Source: Pythium myriotylum
Lineage: Eukaryota > Oomycota > Peronosporomycetes > Pythiales > Pythiaceae
Assembly (NCBI GenBank): GCA_023091665.1
Contig: JALJCQ010000008.1
Location: 372,001-436,000, forward strand
DNA: 64,000 nt
Direction of reading: 5' to 3'
Part shown: one piece after another, positions 40,798-48,858 of the stretch
Position numbering within the stretch: the first letter of the stretch is position 1
Layout of the letters: the number at the start of each line of letters is the position of its first letter
The notes under the pieces: model-generated
What the model was told of the DNA's origin: nothing
Databases searched by the model: none
The model's input: only the letters and a program-made list of their open reading frames with translations
Translations under genes and position numbers: made by a program

Positions 40798-40905
40798 CTA
40801 AGCGTCGTACGCGGTGACGGCGCGCCAGAGCGAGTGCAGCGTCAAGTCGCGGCTCGGCACGTTCACAGCCGACGCCTCGTACGTGTCGGCGACGAGAGTT
40901 GGCAC
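40798..40905 (-). pseudogene. possible orphan 3' exon
   Basis: On the minus strand, an AG acceptor at 40906-40907 is followed by 35 protein-like codons (including LVADTYEASAVNVPSRDLT) ending in TAG at 40798-40800. No matching upstream exon was found. It may be the leftover end of a gene disrupted by the adjacent insertion. Family not recognised. Confidence 0.25.
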
Positions 40906-40980
40906 CTACGCCACGTGAGCTCATCAGGAGGTCTATTGGGAATCCAACAGATCCAATATATCTACATGCCCCCAAGTTCC

Positions 40981-40996
40981 ATAATATCCACAAGAT
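40981..40996 (+). repeat. 16-bp flanking direct repeat (left)
   Basis: ATAATATCCACAAGAT, identical to 41576-41591 on the far side of the RNase H remnant; looks like a target-site duplication. Confidence 0.75.
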
Positions 40997-41575
40997 AGTA
41001 ACAGTAACAAGGTGAGGTCTATTGGTTTGCTCTTTTAGAAACCTATAGCCGGCGTTTACGGGGCGAATTCACGCCTCCAATATGAGAGATCTCCGTCAAG
41101 AAGGTCGGCGATGGCTGAGTGGTCTGCACGCGTCGTGGGATGGAACACGTGACTGCTTTGGGCGGTGTCCATTGCCAGATTGGCTGCGGCGTCCGCCATG
41201 CGATTGGCGGCCCTGGGATGGTGCACCCAGGTGTTGACGCCAAGTAAGTCCGCGATCGCCGTGCCCGCGCGTATTTGGTCCGGAGGATCTTGTTGAGAGG
41301 AGCTCTGTATGCTTGCATCTGTCGAATGATGAGCATGCTATCGCCAACGACCGTGAGGGGGGTCCAATGGTGTTGATGAGCCGCCGTCAGCCCAGCGAGA
41401 GGCCCTCGTACTCAGCTTGATTGTTAGTTGTGGTGCGGGCCGGATACGATATCGCTGCCGAATAGATGATGTGAGCGGCGGTGTCGCTGTGACAAAGGCG
41501 TACCACAATCGCTCCAGCCCCGCCCGCCCCGGGGTTGCCGCGTGGCCCACCATCGAAAAATAACAGGTAACGCTG
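40997..41575 (-). mobile_element. 5'-truncated retrotransposon remnant with broken RNase H domain
   Basis: Read on the minus strand from about 41566, the first frame gives LLFFDGGPRGNPGAGGAGAI and later NNQAEYEGL. A shifted frame gives GDSMLIIRQMQ, and a third gives HHPRAANRMADAAANLAMD. Together these are the ordered catalytic blocks of an RNase H domain (D, E, D, then the His/Asp segment), split by at least two frameshifts, so it is dead. The GNPG and NNQAEY wording resembles the archaeal-like RNase H domains known in some plant and oomycete non-LTR elements. The copy is bounded by a 16-bp direct repeat and its 3' end carries a short GTTACTGTTACT tail, consistent with a 5'-truncated LINE insertion. 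Confidence 0.75.
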
Positions 41576-41591
41576 ATAATATCCACAAGAT
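41576..41591 (+). repeat. 16-bp flanking direct repeat (right)
   Basis: ATAATATCCACAAGAT, partner of 40981-40996. Confidence 0.75.
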
Positions 41592-41986
41592 GGAACACAG
41601 AGACCGAGACGCTAGCCACCCAAAACGAAGAGACGATGGCGGGAAATCGAGTCGATTGATGAGCTTTTTACGGGTACTGTGCACAGAATGAAACATCTTG
41701 GTGCGTGAGCCTGGACAAAACGAGTCGCTCTTTTCAATTGAGGTGAAGTGCATTATTACTTAGCCGAGTTGAATTAGTGAATGGCCAATCAGAACTCAAA
41801 CCATCACTCGAGGATTGGTCAGATCGTGCTCTTTCATATCCACTTGCCAGCTTACCTCGTTGAGTACCGTTTTAACGAATAGTGCGAGCATGATTACTGT
41901 CATGGTCGATGACGTGCCCACTATGCGGCCATCGCACAGCAATTCTCATTCTGGTTCATCTACCAAAACACGCGGATACACCGCGA

Positions 41987-42604
41987 ATGGCATCCCACCT
42001 TGCTCACAAGCTGCCTTGGGCATCTCTATACGAGATCGCGCTACGTCGACCTCCTTACGATCCTCTTCATCCACCCCATCAACTCCCTCTGACGGACGAC
42101 GAAAAGAAGAAGATCGCCCATTTTGCTCGGTGCCTCGTGGCTGCGATCGCCGAATTCCGAGACTCGGACCGTTCCAGCGAAGATGAGCGAGCATTTTACG
42201 ATCCTTACGAACGGGATGGCCAACATCCCTTTAGTGGTGGCGGGTGGATCGGTTTCTACGACAGCATCGGCGTTGGCTACGTGAAGTTGAATCTCCTCCT
42301 TATGGACCCCGACAAAATGGAGCCACGACTTATCTACAAGAACAGAACAAACTATTCAATCAGAGCACTTGTTGGACACTGCGATGGCAGCCACCCCGAT
42401 GAATTTGCCGATCACTTGAAGCAGGCGATTGATGAAGACACATACCAGCTCAAGCGGCCATTGACAGCCAAGACGGTGAAGGTACTGCGCGACCACGCAG
42501 CCATGCTCTTTCGTTGTATGTATAGCACAAGTGGCGAAAACGAAGGCTGGCGCGACCCCCAGCGACTCGCGGACATTGTAGAGTGGGCTGTGTTGCATCC
42601 ATGA
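41987..42604 (+). CDS. HKxPW-family protein (uncharacterised)
   Basis: A 205-residue protein. The start at 41987 (MASHLAHKLPW) was chosen over 41909 to match paralogues. Blocks: IAHFARCLVAAIAEFRDSDRS, YDPYE, GYVKLNLLLMDP, HPDEFADHLKQAI and LRDHAAMLFRCMYSTSGEN. Closest to the next gene at 42890 (both have LRRPPYDP near the start), 285 bases apart and co-oriented, so they look like a tandem pair. Function unknown. Confidence 0.8.
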   Translation: MASHLAHKLPWASLYEIALRRPPYDPLHPPHQLPLTDDEKKKIAHFARCLVAAIAEFRDSDRSSEDERAFYDPYERDGQHPFSGGGWIGFYDSIGVGYVKLNLLLMDPDKMEPRLIYKNRTNYSIRALVGHCDGSHPDEFADHLKQAIDEDTYQLKRPLTAKTVKVLRDHAAMLFRCMYSTSGENEGWRDPQRLADIVEWAVLHP

Positions 42605-42889
42605 ATTACCCAGGTGACACCAAAGTGGCCGTGGAGCCAAGCGTCGAATAGAAAAAAAGTAAAAAAAACAATGCTGTTGCGACGCAATAGCTTTTTTTTG
42701 ATACGCAACAGTTGCGTGTCTCTTCCAACCGACACACAACCCATGGGACAGATCCAAACAGATCTCTCCAGCAAGTTTCTTTGTGTGTGCACCGATGAGC
42801 TGTTCACTCCAATCTCACGTGCGCATGTTACACTAGGGTTGGCTCTGGATCGCACGCCAAACCAAGCCCACTCCTCGATTTGAGACAGA

Positions 42890-43507
42890 ATGGCTTGCCA
42901 TCTCACTCACAAGCTACCGTGGGCTTCTCTCTACGAGATCGCGTTACGTCGACCTCCTTACGATCCTTCTCATCCACCCAACAAGATCCCACTCACGGAT
43001 GAAGAAACGAAGAAGATCCAGCACTTCGCTCGCTGCCTCGTGGCTGCGATCACCGAATTTCGAGACTCAGACCGCTCCGACGAAAGTGAGCGTGCATTTT
43101 ACGACCCCTACGAATGGAATGGCCACCGACCACTTGGTTGGGCCTGGTGTATCTCTCTCTACGACAGCATCGGCGAGGGATACGTGATGCTAAATCTTCT
43201 TCTCATGGACCCCGATAACATCGAACCACGTCTCGCCTCGAGATACGGACAAATTTTCGCGCTCAGGACACTTCTCGGACACTACAACGATGGCCACCCG
43301 GATGAGATTGCCGATCACTTGAAGCTTGCATTTGATAAAACCACATACAAACTCAAACGGCCGTTGACTTCTGAGACGACGGAGGCGCTGCGCGACCAAG
43401 CGGCCATGCTGTTTCGGAGTGTGTACAGCACAAGTGGTGGGTATGAGGGCTGGCTCGACGTCGACCGTGTCGTCAAATTCGTGAGGAGTGGTGTACTGGG
43501 TCCATAA
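42890..43507 (+). CDS. HKxPW-family protein (uncharacterised)
   Basis: A 205-residue family member (MACHLTHKLPW start). Blocks: HFARCLVAAITEF, YDPYEW, GYVMLNLLLMDP, HPDEIADHL and LRDQAAMLFRSVYSTSG. Here the usually conserved LRDHAA is LRDQAA and FRCMY is FRSVY, so two otherwise near-constant residues are lost. The last part of this gene begins the duplicated block that reappears, broken, at 48.2-48.9 kb. Function unknown. Confidence 0.8.
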   Translation: MACHLTHKLPWASLYEIALRRPPYDPSHPPNKIPLTDEETKKIQHFARCLVAAITEFRDSDRSDESERAFYDPYEWNGHRPLGWAWCISLYDSIGEGYVMLNLLLMDPDNIEPRLASRYGQIFALRTLLGHYNDGHPDEIADHLKLAFDKTTYKLKRPLTSETTEALRDQAAMLFRSVYSTSGGYEGWLDVDRVVKFVRSGVLGP

Positions 43508-43855
43508 GCAACTGTCATAGCACTCGTCACCAGCCCTAGTTGCAAACCATCGGAGGCAGCACCGCAAAATTCATAGCGACACAAGGATTAGACAACTTTG
43601 AAGGACCTCTTGTGGTAAGCCATCCGACTACGAACCTATTCATACATCAGAGGTCATGCCCGAGGTTCCTCGATTATACGGTGTGGTGTCTTGAATCGGA
43701 AATCGAGGGGTGATTCTCTTGTACGATACTGAAGGAAATTTGCATACGTTTGGGTAGACTGGTCTGAATCCCTCTCAGGTCTTTAAAGGCAGGTGGCTTC
43801 CACTCGCAACAAACAGAACCCCAAACGGATCGTTCCAGCAGAGTTCTTTGCGAAA

Positions 43856-43880
43856 GGGGGGGGGGGGGGGGGGGAGGGGG
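43856..43880 (+). repeat. poly-G tract in promoter
   Basis: Nineteen consecutive G, one A, five G, ending 43 bases before the start codon at 43923. The duplicated copy at 49207-49228 has sixteen G in the long run. It could fold into a G-quadruplex. Confidence 0.85.
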
Positions 43881-43905
43881 TACGTCGATTGCAACGACGA
43901 CACGG

Positions 43906-43919
43906 CCATTCCATAATTC
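43906..43919 (+). promoter_or_regulatory. initiator-like core promoter
   Basis: CCATTCCATAATTC fits the oomycete Inr pattern YCAYTYYNNNWTTY. It ends only 3 bases before the ATG at 43923, which would give an unusually short leader. Repeated at 49254-49267. Confidence 0.4.
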
Positions 43920-43922
43920 GCC

Positions 43923-44525
43923 ATGGCCTGCCACCTCACACACAAACTGCCGTGGGCCTCTCTCCTCGAGATCGCGCTGCGTCGACCCGTGCCAGACCCA
44001 GAACATCCTGCCCCCAAAACTCCACTCACCCCTGAAGAGGAGAAGAAAATCGACCATTTTGCACGGTGTCTCGCGGCTGCAATCGACGAGTTCCGATCTT
44101 CAGATAGGTCGAGCGACGAAGAGCGCGCCATGTACGATCCGTACACATGGCCAAACCAGCGTCCGCACGGTGCCGGGGCGTGGATCGGTTTCTACGAAAG
44201 CATCCCGATGGGCTACGTCGTTCTCAATCTGTTGCTGGCGGACCCGGAGAATATTGCGCCTAGGATCTTCTATGGGCGATGGCCAAGCTATACGATGAGT
44301 ATACTGCTTGGAAGGCACGACGGAGGTCACCCAGACGAGTTCGCGGACCATCTCAAGCAGGCATTCGACGGAGACAAGCTCAAACTACCAATGACAGCCG
44401 AGACGGCACAGGTGCTGCGAGACCACGCGGCCATGATGTTCCGCTGCATGTACAGCGTAAGAGGAGCTAGGCCGAGCGCCGAGGGTCTCGCAGACAATGT
44501 GAAGAGCGCTGTGTTGCATTTCTGA
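43923..44525 (+). CDS. HKxPW-family protein (uncharacterised)
   Basis: A 200-residue protein and a good reference member. Blocks by residue: HKLPW 7-11; HFARC 45-49; YDPYTW 71-76; GYVVLNLLLADP 97-108; LLGRHDGGHPDEFADHL 128-144; LRDHAAMMFRCMY 165-177. Conserved His at 4, 7, 45, 136, 143 and 168 and Cys175. The N-terminus is polar, with no signal peptide; the only hydrophobic stretch (about 97-106) is too short and polar-edged for a clear membrane helix. It is convergent with 44595 (69 bases between stops) and duplicated at 49271 with one change (Asn192 to Ser). Confidence 0.82.
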   Translation: MACHLTHKLPWASLLEIALRRPVPDPEHPAPKTPLTPEEEKKIDHFARCLAAAIDEFRSSDRSSDEERAMYDPYTWPNQRPHGAGAWIGFYESIPMGYVVLNLLLADPENIAPRIFYGRWPSYTMSILLGRHDGGHPDEFADHLKQAFDGDKLKLPMTAETAQVLRDHAAMMFRCMYSVRGARPSAEGLADNVKSAVLHF

Positions 44526-44594
44526 GCTCAGGCTTTGGCATCGAACATATAATACTTCGAATGGGTTCGTCGTGAATTTGTACTACTTTTGTTT

Positions 44595-45179
44595 TTAGCT
44601 GTCTATGGGTTGACTCCAGCTGAAATAACCAAAGAAGAGGCGGAGGCACGTTTCTTCGAGGAGAAGCTTGTTTTCTCCGCTCATGATGTACATGCATCGG
44701 AACAATCTAGCCGCATGCTCGCGCAAGATCTTGATCACGTCTGGGGTGAGTGGCCTCAAACAACGACCTTCAAATGCTGGTCGCAAACAGTCGGCGAGCT
44801 CAGGCGGATGCGCGCAATCGCTCAATCCGAGCAGTACGTCCATTGCCCACGTAGATCCCCCATTCGGTAGCATCAACGGCTGGATGCGATCAGGGTCCGT
44901 GAGAAGCAGGTTCAGGTCGATGTACCCCCAGACGAGACTCGTGTAGTAGCCCATGGCTGTGTTGCCCATCATGAATTCGTAGTCCCCCCACTCCTTCGGG
45001 TCGAAATCGTAGAGTTCCTCGTTGGTTGCTTGATGGGTCGCCTCGAATTCTTGAAGAACGCGCGCAAACGTACGAGCGACGTGCTGGAGCTTCTTGATGT
45101 CGCTCGCCGTTGGCCGCGTGTGGCCGTACAAGTCGACGAGCGAATGCCACGGAATCTTGTGCGCCAGATGTGCTGACAT
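44595..45179 (-). CDS. HKxPW-family protein (uncharacterised), MSAHL type
   Basis: A 194-residue protein starting MSAHLAHKIPW. Blocks: HVARTFARVLQEFE, FDPKEWGDYEF, GYIDLNLLLTDP, HPPELADCL and LREHAARLFRCMYIMSGENKLL. It belongs with the copies at 13317 and 49943, a subtype lacking the proline-rich insert after the N-terminal block. Convergent with the gene at 43923. Its duplicate at 49943 differs by one residue (Val to Ile). Confidence 0.82.
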   Translation of the reverse strand: MSAHLAHKIPWHSLVDLYGHTRPTASDIKKLQHVARTFARVLQEFEATHQATNEELYDFDPKEWGDYEFMMGNTAMGYYTSLVWGYIDLNLLLTDPDRIQPLMLPNGGSTWAMDVLLGLSDCAHPPELADCLRPAFEGRCLRPLTPDVIKILREHAARLFRCMYIMSGENKLLLEETCLRLFFGYFSWSQPIDS

Positions 45180-45360
45180 GACCAGTTACAGTTTGCGAAT
45201 GACCAGGCGAGTGCTCTTCTTGTTGGCTTCCAACCCACGCTCGCAAATCTCTCAAGAACGCAGCTCGTTGATACCTTCGTGAGATATCCCAGAAGATCCA
45301 GTCGGTCCAGTGAATCAATCAAGCACCGTCCAGATTCCGATCAGCATCTCCCAACGTGGC

Positions 45361-45373
45361 CCGTCCATATGTA
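45361..45373 (+). repeat. 13-bp target-site duplication (left)
   Basis: CCGTCCATATGTA, repeated at 45509-45521. Confidence 0.8.
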
Positions 45374-45521
45374 TTTTTTTTTTTGTTCCATATTTTTTTC
45401 TTTTTTTTTTTTTTTGTATCTCCAATAGCGTCCGACAGTCTAATAGGGCCCTATCAGGCCGTCAACCCTACGGGATGGGGTGGTATGTTATTCGCTTGGT
45501 GGGAGGCGCCGTCCATATGTA
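45374..45521 (-). mobile_element. SINE-like or truncated LINE retroposon
   Basis: About 148 bases including the second copy of a 13-bp direct repeat (45509-45521). On the minus strand a body of roughly 90 bases ends in an A-rich tail interrupted by a few other bases (long T-runs at 45374-45417 on the plus strand). The homologous duplicated block at about 50707 lacks it, so it inserted after the duplication or was never copied. No clear tRNA-type box B was found, so its class is open. Confidence 0.75.
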
Positions 45522-45713
45522 GTACTGAATTCAACAGAGCTCATTGGGGGAACGTCACGGGAACGTGGTGGTCCGTTGTGACTATTGTAAAATGTTCGAA
45601 ACAGAATTCATAATATTCGCAACAGAGCAAGTTCCCGCAACGTTCCTCACTCTCTCCATCCCTGATGACTCAGTGGAAACGTCCGACACCACGAGCCATT
45701 TCCTCAAACGACC

Positions 45714-46325
45714 ATGGCCTGTCACCTCGCACACAAACTGCCTTGGGACTCCCTCTACGAGATCGCGCTGCGCCGTCCCGTGCGCGACGCCCAGGGGTCC
45801 ACGATGCAGGTGTATCCGCCCGAGCAGGAGCAAAAGAAGATCGGCCACTTCGAGCGATGCCTCGTCAAGGCGATTGATGAGTTCCGCGACACGGACCGCT
45901 CCAGCGACGAGGAGAGAGCTGCGTACGACCCGACAACGTGGGGCGTTTCAGAATACGGTCATGGCGGTCACATGGGATATTACTACAGCATCCCCGCTGG
46001 CTACATGCTGCTCAATCTGATCCTCATGGACCCCGAGAAGATGGCGCCTCGCTTCCTTCGTAACGATGGTGAACCGTCATGGCCACTCGAGGTGCTGCTT
46101 GGCAGGTGTGATGGCGCCCACCCAGAATATTTGGCCGATCATCTCAAATTGGCGTTCGACGACGATGGACGCAAGTTGAAGCTTCCGGTCACAGCCGAGA
46201 CAGCGCAGGTGCTGCGTGACCACGCGGGCAAGATGTTTCGGTGCATGTACAGCACGAGTGGGAACCATCACTGGGGTGATGTGGAATCGTTTGCGGGCAC
46301 GTTCGAGAGCTACCTTTGGTTGTGA
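45714..46325 (+). CDS. HKxPW-family protein (uncharacterised)
   Basis: A 203-residue protein (MACHLAHKLPW). Blocks: GHFERCLVKAIDEFRDTDRS, YDPTTWG, GYMLLNLILMDP, HPEYLADHLKLAF and LRDHAGKMFRCMYSTSG. A His/Gly-rich stretch (YGHGGHMGYYY) follows YDPTTW. It is nearly identical to the inverted copy at 47096 and shares the whole C-terminal two thirds with 50967. In FARC the Ala is Glu. Function unknown. Confidence 0.82.
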   Translation: MACHLAHKLPWDSLYEIALRRPVRDAQGSTMQVYPPEQEQKKIGHFERCLVKAIDEFRDTDRSSDEERAAYDPTTWGVSEYGHGGHMGYYYSIPAGYMLLNLILMDPEKMAPRFLRNDGEPSWPLEVLLGRCDGAHPEYLADHLKLAFDDDGRKLKLPVTAETAQVLRDHAGKMFRCMYSTSGNHHWGDVESFAGTFESYLWL

Positions 46326-47095
46326 GAGTCGATGATATTGATCGTTGGGCAAAACTTCGAACCGTGCTTTCATGGATGGGGGAGAGGCAAAACCGCTGTG
46401 GTCTGGTTTGGTTTGAAGTTCGCCGAATGCTATACTTTTTCTTGCCGACGATGATATTCCGCAGCTTTTGCTATCTACGCCTTTGCTATCTTATCCCTAA
46501 CACGAAAATATTGCAGCACGTCTCATTTGGTCACCCACAGAATCGTTGGGCTGCGCCAACTACACGACCCAAAACTACCACAGTCTCCATACAAGGCGGT
46601 GGTGGTCATCGTGTTCAATAAAGTTCGCCTGGTCTTCGATGGTAAAGGTCGAATTTGCCGTCGAGAGCACTATTTTTTTCATTTTTTTTTACTCAGTTGA
46701 GTTCAATTGCACCATCATCATCAGATTGCACTGGTTTCAGCCAACAGTGCGCGACCTTTTTTTTTTTAGTCCGGGCGAACTTCTGAATGCCGCAATTTCC
46801 ATCCAGCCCGGACTTTTTCCTGCGTCATGGAGGATGGGGCGGCCAAGTTCTCCCAACGACACAACGAGCGGATCTAATTCGCCAACGCTTTACTCCCAAC
46901 ATGACATCGCCAAAGGCCCTGTTAGGCGTGAAATAGCAAACGCTCAGGGATCTCATCGTCGGCAAGAAAAAGTATCATTCGACGGAGTTCAAACCAAACT
47001 AAATCACAGTGGCTTCAACCCCACGAACGGTCTGTATGCGATTTTGACAAACTCGTAGAGTCACTTCCCAACCACCAAGTCATCGACTCTCACGA
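46326..47095. other. intergenic region between inverted copies
   Basis: 770 bases separating the convergent genes at 45714 and 47096. T-runs and a hairpin at 46768-46814 are the only structures seen. Confidence 0.55.
46768..46814. other. GC-rich hairpin between T-runs
   Basis: AGTCCGGGC at 46768-46776 pairs with GCCCGGACT at 46806-46814 across a 29-base loop, with T-runs on both outer sides. Could be a structured 3' end or a remnant of an insertion. Confidence 0.5.
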
Positions 47096-47701
47096 TCAAA
47101 GGTAGCATTCTAGCGTTTGTGCAATCATTTCCACGTCACCCCAGTGATGGTTCCCACTCGTGCTGTACATGCACCGAAACATCTTGCCCGCGTGGTTGCG
47201 CAGCACCTGCGCTGTCTCGGCTGTGACCGGAAGCTTCAACTTGCGTCCATCGTCGTCGAACGCCAATTTGAGATGATCGGCCAAATATTCTGGGTGGGCG
47301 CCATCACACCTGCCAAGCAGCACCTCGAGTGGCCATGACGGTTCACCATCGTTACGAAGGAAGCGAGGCGCCATCTTCTCGGGGTCCATGAGGATCAGAT
47401 TGAGCAGCATGTAGCCAGCGGGGATGCTGTAGTAATATCCCATGTGACCGCCATGACCGTATTCTGAAACGTCCCACGTTGTCGGGTCGTACGCAGCTCG
47501 CTCCTCGTCGCTGGAGTAGTCCGAGTCGCGGAACTCGTCAATCGCCTTGACGAGGCATCGCGCGAAGTGGCCGATCTTCTTTTGCTCCTGCTCGGGCGGA
47601 TACACCTGCATCGTGGGCCCCTGGGCGTCGCGCACGGGACGGCGCAGCGCGATCTCGTAGAGAGAGTCCCAAGGCAGTTTGTGCGCGAGGTGACAGGCCA
47701 T
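47096..47701 (-). CDS. HKxPW-family protein (uncharacterised)
   Basis: A 201-residue protein, the inverted partner of 45714; paired coordinates add to 93415 and about 50 bases of promoter are also shared. It differs at a few residues (GHFARC here, GHFERC there; RNHAGKM for RDHAGKM) and at the C-terminus (EMIAQTLECYL). The loss of the conserved Asp of LRDHA is shared with the gene at 50967, which suggests sequence exchange among these three. Function unknown. Confidence 0.82.
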   Translation of the reverse strand: MACHLAHKLPWDSLYEIALRRPVRDAQGPTMQVYPPEQEQKKIGHFARCLVKAIDEFRDSDYSSDEERAAYDPTTWDVSEYGHGGHMGYYYSIPAGYMLLNLILMDPEKMAPRFLRNDGEPSWPLEVLLGRCDGAHPEYLADHLKLAFDDDGRKLKLPVTAETAQVLRNHAGKMFRCMYSTSGNHHWGDVEMIAQTLECYL

Positions 47702-47940
47702 GGTCGTTTGAGGAAATGGCTCGTGGTGTCGGACGTTTCCACTGAGTCACCCACAAAAGGAGGGCGGCAGTGAGGAACGCTGCGGGAAAGTGCATTGTGG
47801 CGACAAATGTAAACTCAGTACATTGGTTGGGCCCCAGTAACTTACTGAGTTTTGGTTTACTATTCAGCTTAGATCAGTGCAGGGTGGGGTGACTGAGGAT
47901 GACAGTGGGGTGGTGAGTGACTCCCCCAAGGAATCCGCAG

Positions 47941-48105
47941 ATCACCGACTAAATCTTCTGGGATATCTCGCGATCAACGAGCTGCGTCCTCGAGAGATGC
48001 TGTATCCGGGTATACGAGCACGGTTTGGGAGCCAACGAGAACTACTACGGTTTACTATGTACACGAGTCTCGTCTGGGGGTAAATTGAGCTGAACCAAAG
48101 CAGGC
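47941..48105 (+). pseudogene. fragment of an MSAHL-type HKxPW gene
   Basis: Matches, in sense orientation, the upstream region of the 44595 gene (TCTTCTGGGATATCTC, ATCAACGAGCTGCGT) and then jumps to the middle of its coding region (TACACGAGTCTCGTCTGGGG, with an early stop in the following TAAATTGAGCTGAACC). The start codon and the first third of the gene are deleted. Confidence 0.65.
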
Positions 48106-48186
48106 AAAGACCCACGACAACCTTCACTCATTTGCAGTTGCGCCACACTCCGATCGGAGTCGTTAAGCGTATTGTATGCTCCCGAA

Positions 48187-48318
48187 GCTACGAAGAAGAC
48201 CCAGCACTTCACTCGCTGCCTCGTGGCTGCGATCGCTGACTCTCGAGACTCGGATCACCACAACAGCATCAACGACGGATACTGATGCTATTATTAATAA
48301 TAAGTCTTCTTCTCATGA
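48187..48318 (+). pseudogene. 5' fragment of broken HKxPW copy
   Basis: Resembles the 42890 gene from GAAGAAGACCCAGCACTTC (KKxQHFARCLVAAI region) with an internal deletion to the LNLLL block, ending at the left copy of a 16-bp direct repeat. Out of frame. Confidence 0.65.
48303..48318 (+). repeat. 16-bp target-site duplication (left)
   Basis: AGTCTTCTTCTCATGA, identical to 48535-48550 at the other side of the insertion. Confidence 0.75.
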
Positions 48319-48534
48319 TGATGATGATGTAAGTAAAGTTTACTGAGCTTAACGTGTGAATCCTAATAGCTTTCCTGCTGTGCTGTCGACATACTAGGAC
48401 TCAACAGTGGCGCCATGGATGCTGAGCCACGGAGTGATATCGTTATGTAGCAGAGCCGTGATGTCGGCGTGGCCATCTCGGTCCGTAGGGTAGTGCACTC
48501 GGGTGCTGTGCGTATTGTTCATCACAAGGCTGGT
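48319..48534 (-). mobile_element. 5'-truncated non-LTR retroposon in pseudogene
   Basis: A 216-bp insertion inside the broken HKxPW gene, framed by a 16-bp direct repeat. On the minus strand it begins with an open stretch (YPTDRDGHADITALLHND, then ITPWLSIHGATVES and stop), followed by an untranslated region and a (CAT)n tail. That order is the 3' end of a coding retroelement. The element family is not identified. Confidence 0.65.
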
Positions 48535-48858
48535 AGTCTTCTTCTCATGAACCCCGATAACATAGAACCACGTCTCGCCTCGAGATCGGACAAACTTTCG
48601 CGCTCAGGACACTACTCGGACACTACAACGATGGCCGCCCGGACGATATTGCCGATCACTTGAAACTTGCATTTGATAAAACCACATACAGTCTCATACA
48701 GCCTCATACAGCCGTTGACTTCTGAGACGACGGAGGCGCTGCGCGACCAAGCGGCCATGCTGTTTCGGAGTGTGTACAGCACAAGTGGTGGGTATGAGGG
48801 CTGGCTCGACGTCGACCGTGTCGTCAAATTCGTGAGGAGTGGTGTACTGGGTCCATAA
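48535..48858 (+). pseudogene. 3' half of broken HKxPW copy
   Basis: Matches the C-terminal half of the 42890 gene (LLMDPDNIEPRLASR to the final VLGP) with a 1-base loss near 48587, substitutions, and a 9-base gain of CATACAGCCT-like repeats near 48690-48710. Downstream of 48712 the match becomes near-perfect, marking the left edge of the recent segmental duplication. Confidence 0.75.

Larger units (their letters stand above)
39883..41986. other. intergenic region with retroelement remnant
   Basis: 2.1 kb. It contains a possible orphan exon (40798-40905) and a truncated RNase H-bearing element (40997-41575) framed by a 16-bp direct repeat. The remainder shows no recognisable gene. Confidence 0.6.
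43508..43922. other. upstream region of the 43923 gene
   Basis: 415 bases, duplicated at 48859-49270. It contains a long G-run and an initiator-like sequence (listed separately). No gene seen. Confidence 0.6.
43361..45640 (+). repeat. segmental duplication, first block
   Basis: From 43361 the sequence matches 48712 onward in the same orientation (offset 5351, falling to 5348 after the G-run). It covers the 3' part of the gene at 42890, the genes at 43923 and 44595, and on into the promoter of 45714, matching to about 50860. The two internal genes differ by one residue each; the first block has an extra 148-bp insertion at 45374-45521. Confidence 0.88.
45180..45713. other. intergenic region with retroposon insertion
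   Basis: Between divergent HKxPW genes. It holds a 148-bp T-rich insertion (45374-45521) absent from the duplicated block. The rest matches 50528-50966 and includes conserved promoter sequence such as GTACTGAATTCAACAGAGCT. Confidence 0.65.

Noticed and set aside
42890..42960. Possible F-box at the start of HKxPW proteins (KLPWASLYEIALRRP)
   Set aside because: It resembles the LPxExxxEI opening of an F-box, but the following 30 residues do not fit the rest of the domain and the block is preceded by only seven residues. Similarity is too short to support the call.
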